64,000 bases of DNA. Source: Cinclus cinclus (lineage: Eukaryota > Chordata > Aves > Passeriformes > Cinclidae). Position numbers and translations under genes: made by a program. The stretch lies in contig NC_085046.1 in assembly GCF_963662255.1 (NCBI RefSeq), positions 130,803,332 to 130,867,331 on the forward strand. The letters run 5' to 3'. Below the pieces are notes generated by a model. The model was given only the letters and a program-made list of their open reading frames with translations, did not search any database and was not told where the DNA came from. Shown in pieces: positions 59,737 through 64,000 of the stretch (the first letter of the stretch is position 1; each line of letters begins with the position of its first letter).

Positions 59737-62700
59737 CTACAATAAAACAGAAGAAAACTGTATTTTATCCATAATCTATTTCAATGGTTACAGACCCTTG
59801 AAGGAGAGAATTAATGGATATTTGTCCCCCACTGCCCTGCCGTATGTTCAGAACTAGTATTAGTCCAAAATTCACTCATTGACATAATGGATCTCCCTGC
59901 CATTTTTACTCTTACTCATTAAAATGGTTAATGCCATTTTCAACTGGATATATTTGGCTGATACTTAGATTCAGATAAACACAATTATTACAGCAACTGC
60001 ACTCTTCATGAAGTCACACTGTTGTTTTGCAGAATATGTGCTGGGCCAATTGGTGAAGGCATCTTACTTCTTTTAAGAGATGCAATTTGTAAATTTGAGG
60101 TTAAAATGAATGAAAAATGATGCAGTTTCATTCCATGTGGAGGCTCTCTTAGATATGGTGAGACTTTTATTATAGTACAGCATCTGTGCAGGAGATACCA
60201 CTGCACAGCTAAGGTCTAAGCCCTCACAAAAACAAAAATCACAACATGCTTATGCTTCTTATCTGAAGCAGAGAGTTTGCCATTCAACATGCACAAGGAG
60301 CAGAAAACTGAACCTGGGGGATATTTCCTTCTCCCTAACAGCTCATCCTTGAAGCACAGAGTAATGTTACTTGTTTCAATTTTTTTTTCATAAAGTCCCC
60401 TATGTAAAACACTTGTTTTCTAATTTTTTTTTGTGAATTATGCTATGAAAATGAGCATTGAAATCTCAGAATAAAACACTTTTTTCCAGGAATATCTTGG
60501 AAAAGGATAGTCCGGAATAGCTTTCTAAAACTTCATGATTCTTACTTCAGCTTTGAACTCAAGTGAAAAAAGATGCTGCCAAAATATATTTCATATCCTT
60601 ATACATACTTTCTCCTTTTCATACTGTGAAAGTCTAACTGAATTTCAAATGTACAGTCAGGGACCAGATTAGTAGCAAAAATCAGAATTTCTCTCCAGGA
60701 CAGCATTAACAGGTTTAACAATGAAAAATTCAGGATTCTGATAATTCCCATTTCCCCTGTGTTGCTAAAATCCAGCTGTAAGTAGCAGATGTAAAAAGCA
60801 ATAGAAGAGAAGAAAATAATATGCTTACTCTGTGTTCAGTCAGTAATAAAACATTGGTATGCTTAGATTTCAAGCACAAAGGGCGAATGTTTGAGTACAT
60901 TTAATAACTATGTTTCTGTTTGTTTTAAATTAAATGTTGATTTATTAGACCCTCTCTTTCAAACAGCAACAGTAATAGAGTATATCCCCATTATTTTAGA
61001 CCTAAATTTATAACTTGAAGCAAACCCTTTATATTATCCTGGTTATTAGGTCACTGAGGAATTTAGGGCTATGATAGCACTAAATAGCTGACATCCATCC
61101 CTCAGTTTGCTCTTGTTATGATTACTGTATTTATTGTGTATGCAGGATTCTACACTCTTTCCACATTTCTACATTTTCACTGCAAACAAAGATAGTTTGT
61201 GCCTACTGTGCCTATTGTTATCAGTGCAATAACAATACGCAGGTGAAAGGTGTAAGAGAAATAGAACATCCATGGGAAGAGTCTTACCTGAAAACAAGAC
61301 CACATTTATCCTAAATTACACCCTTCTCAGTAAATCCCTAAGTACATTTTAAATTTAAATTTAACAGCTTTAATTAGATGCACAGTGATTTCAAAAGTTG
61401 AAAATTACTTTGAAGAGCCCAAACACTAGGAAAATTTCAGTTAAATCATGTTAAGTCTGATCCAAAACATGTATATATGTATGAAATTAGCCAAATTAGA
61501 AGGGAGAAGTCCAATGATATAAAATAAAAATAAAAAATTTGAAACAGCCTTTTGAAAAAGGGTTTAACCATTTGAGTTGTCATTAGGACTACACTGCTCC
61601 ACCTGTTATGACTTACCACACAAGGGATCTGTAAATTAGTAAAAAGTTTCAAAAAGAGGTCCTCAATATTTTAGCACAAATCAACCTGGTTCCTTAAATG
61701 AGTGATCATTTGAGCATAGTTTTAAGAATGAAATAAAAACAAACACACCAGTAATTTCTTGGCTGGAATTCCCTTCCCTTATGATTTTGTATGAAATATG
61801 TTGAGTACAATTGCTACACTTCTTTAGACCTGGCAAATACCAAGTCAGAAATTGCCCGGACTAAGAAGTGTTGACCAAAAGCTATTGACAATCTGCTCAC
61901 ATGAACACTGTTGTAATATACTGCCATGTTAGGGACTGCCTTTGTAGACTGCAGAGCTGCCCTCGGTTCTTTATAATTTCACATACAAAACCAGAACATA
62001 GTAAAGACAGATATTTTTGTCCTGAACCAATAGTTAGGGCTGGCAATACACAGGAAGCAAAAATTTAGAGGTGGTTAAGCTACCTAGTGGAATGCACTTT
62101 TCTAAACCCAAAGAATTTGACCCTCAGTGGTAATCATTATGGCCTCTTCTATCGAAGGATGCACATTTACAGTGTCAGAGGATTTGGCATCTTTTTACTT
62201 CAATTCTTGTAAGAATCCATTGCAATGGGACTTGACCAAGTAAGTGAATACATGCACTTGCAGATAGGAGAGAAATGAGAAGTAGCTTTCAACCCATTGT
62301 CCCTTGCACAGAGCTGAGGTGCATCTGTATATCTGCACAGATTTGATTGCAAGGACTGAAGGAAAAACAACTGAAAAGAGTTCTAGACATGTCAAAAAAG
62401 AGGAAAAGTGTCTGTTCATAGCCTTCAACACTGGGCAATGCAGTTTGCAAGACACATTTTATAAAAAATAATAATAACCATAGCCTCTTTTTATTCCCAT
62501 GTCACGGAATTCCTGAGGTTTTCTCATCCTCACTGGAAAATTGAAACTGTTATATTGATCAATATCCTAAGGGATCAACAAGAAAAATTACATTAAATGA
62601 CCTAACAGGTTAACAAATTCATACAAAAATCTGGAGCATATGACATCAATTGCATATCAAGCTTTGTTGATTCATTGTTTTGTTCCTATTGAAAAACACC

Positions 62701-64000
62701 AGAATTCTTTCTACCTGCCAGTTATAAATTCTCCTATAAATATAAATGTGTGATGTATTGAACCCAAAACCTTATCTGGAAATTTGGTCAGTTTGCATAT
62801 TGGAATTACTTACAATTGCACAAACCTGATTATACAAAATTCTTAGAAAATTCAGATTAAGACTTTGGCCTCATTTATGACTTTCCAAATCAGGGATTGT
62901 ATAGGCCTTGGGTTCTGGTGTGAATTCATCCCTAGATGAGAAGGCTTTGATAAGCAATTTCAGAATGACTGGAGTGAAGTGAGAAATGCAAAAAAGATTT
63001 AAGTCCAAGTGCTTTGTACTGCTGCCCAAAGGAATGGATATTGCTCCGATCTAAACAAGGGGCTTGTGCAGCTGCTTGGCAAAACCATGTGATGGAAGAT
63101 TGCAGTGCACTGGCTGGTGTTAAACAGAGAGGCTAAATTGCCTTAATCTCCATCATCACTTCCCACTGACATAAATCTTGTATCTGACCCTAAAAGTCCA
63201 CAGTAATGAGGACTCCCTTTATACAAATTAATTCTAGTGTTAAAATATTGTATTTCCCACAGCTGTATTAGATTTTCTAATTCTAAAAAAATTTTTAAAA
63301 AATTAAAACCCAACATTATATGTTTCTTTATTGGTTTTATTTTCAAAATTTTTACACTCCTGTGCATATGTTTACAATTAATAATCATGTATGTTCCTAG
63401 ATGATTACTTGTTATTATTCTTATCCATCAGATTTCATTCTCACTGTATTTTCTTTCCCCAGGTGAATGCATATATACCTTGGAAAGCATTTTGTTAGTC
63501 TATCATAAAGCTGAGATAGCAAAGCCTAACAAATGAAACAATGAGTAGCAGATACACAGCAATCAAGGTTTGTTCTTGTTTCTAACAGGAAGCAGGCAGC
63601 ACGCATATGGAACACTCCATTAGTCTCTACATGTCTCTTTCTGTAATAAATAGTAAAATATATATGACAATGTGTCATGTGAATCTGATTCACATTCTCT
63701 TAGGAATATTTGGAATGACTGCCTTCTTGTGCCAAAGGTGAGTGCACAATTTGGGAAGGCATCCCTTCCATAAGCAGACTCTATAGATTGGTTGCAGCTT
63801 GACTCTTAACGATGTTCCAATGAAAACAAGTATAATTTTTCTGCAGCCTTAAAAGGCAAGCTTGAGAATGATACCAAATGTTGCAGCACATGTGTTGATT
63901 TGTTATGTTACATTTCAGCTGTTAGTTATGCTAATGGAACAGTTTCACATATTTCGTTTTGATGTATTTACTTTCATGACTATGTGTATGTACTGTCTGC
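59737..64000 (-). other. RGS22: RGS22 upstream intron(s), partial
   Basis: AT-rich sequence with no exon longer than about 30 codons on the minus strand, apart from the weak 33-nt candidate at 60829-60861. The next confident RGS22 exon lies right of the window. Confidence 0.65.
60829..60861 (-). CDS. RGS22: Candidate RGS22 33-nt microexon
   Basis: On the minus strand TCTAAG|CAT begins an 11-codon stretch, H-T-N-V-L-L-L-T-E-H-R, ending at donor AGA|GTAAGC. It is phase 0 to 0, so it would splice in frame to F-L-Y-A-T-Y at 59736. The donor is good; the acceptor has only a moderate pyrimidine tract. The same open frame extends upstream to about 60905 (with I-R-P-L-C-L-K-S-K), where an in-frame stop lies, so a slightly longer exon is conceivable. 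Not confirmed. Confidence 0.3.

Noticed and set aside
61288..61325. Minus-strand TTTTCAG|GTAAGA near 61287, a possible exon end
   Set aside because: The frame before it hits stops within about 25 bases, and any exon would be about 23 nt and out of phase.
63704..63737. Plus-strand 33-nt 'exon' flanked by TCTCTTAG and GTGAGT
   Set aside because: Good splice consensus by chance, but on the opposite strand to RGS22, with no partner exons.

Overview
This window is vertebrate nuclear DNA, almost certainly from a bird. The evidence is CR1-type LINE fragments as the only recognisable large repeats, AT-rich introns, one CpG island, and three protein genes in the order VPS13B, COX6C, RGS22. Established knowledge places the same three neighbours together on human 8q22. 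Nothing prokaryotic is present: no operons, CRISPR arrays or phage genes.

Layout. (1) 1-13.4 kb: 3' end of VPS13B on the + strand. There are four coding exons (2218-2394, 4821-4923, 5578-5827, 11418-11663) and a ~1.7 kb 3'UTR ending at an AATAAA at 13383. (2) 13.4-16.26 kb: tail-to-tail spacer. (3) 16.26-21.65 kb: the whole COX6C gene on the - strand. It has a non-coding first exon in a CpG island (donor after 21550), coding exons 20820-20947 and 19160-19281, and a separate 3'UTR exon ending near 16258. (4) 21.7-24.2 kb: a cluster of CR1 fragments directly upstream of the COX6C promoter. One carries reverse-transcriptase remnants interrupted by a (GTGTG)15 microsatellite. (5) 24.2-36.7 kb: about 12.5 kb of intergenic DNA with no supportable gene, including one more CR1 3' end at 35.47 kb and several simple repeats. 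(6) 36.7-64 kb: the 3' half of RGS22 on the - strand. Eleven exons can be joined in phase from 59736 down to a stop at 37126. They cover two RGS domains and a short C-terminal tail that includes five copies of an imperfect hexapeptide. The 5' part of RGS22 lies beyond the right edge.

Exon calls rest on splice-site consensus, phase continuity between neighbouring exons, and protein resemblance recognised by eye. The three genes are functionally unrelated: a bulk lipid-transfer/Golgi protein, a cytochrome c oxidase subunit, and a testis-enriched G-protein regulator. Their proximity looks like old synteny, not joint function. I did not find a convincing new biological system. The most interesting items are the coding minisatellite in RGS22, a candidate 33-nt RGS22 microexon, CR1 sequence abutting the COX6C promoter, a CR1 copy whose polymerase active-site region is replaced by a pentamer array, and a ~100-bp duplicated segment in two RGS22 introns.
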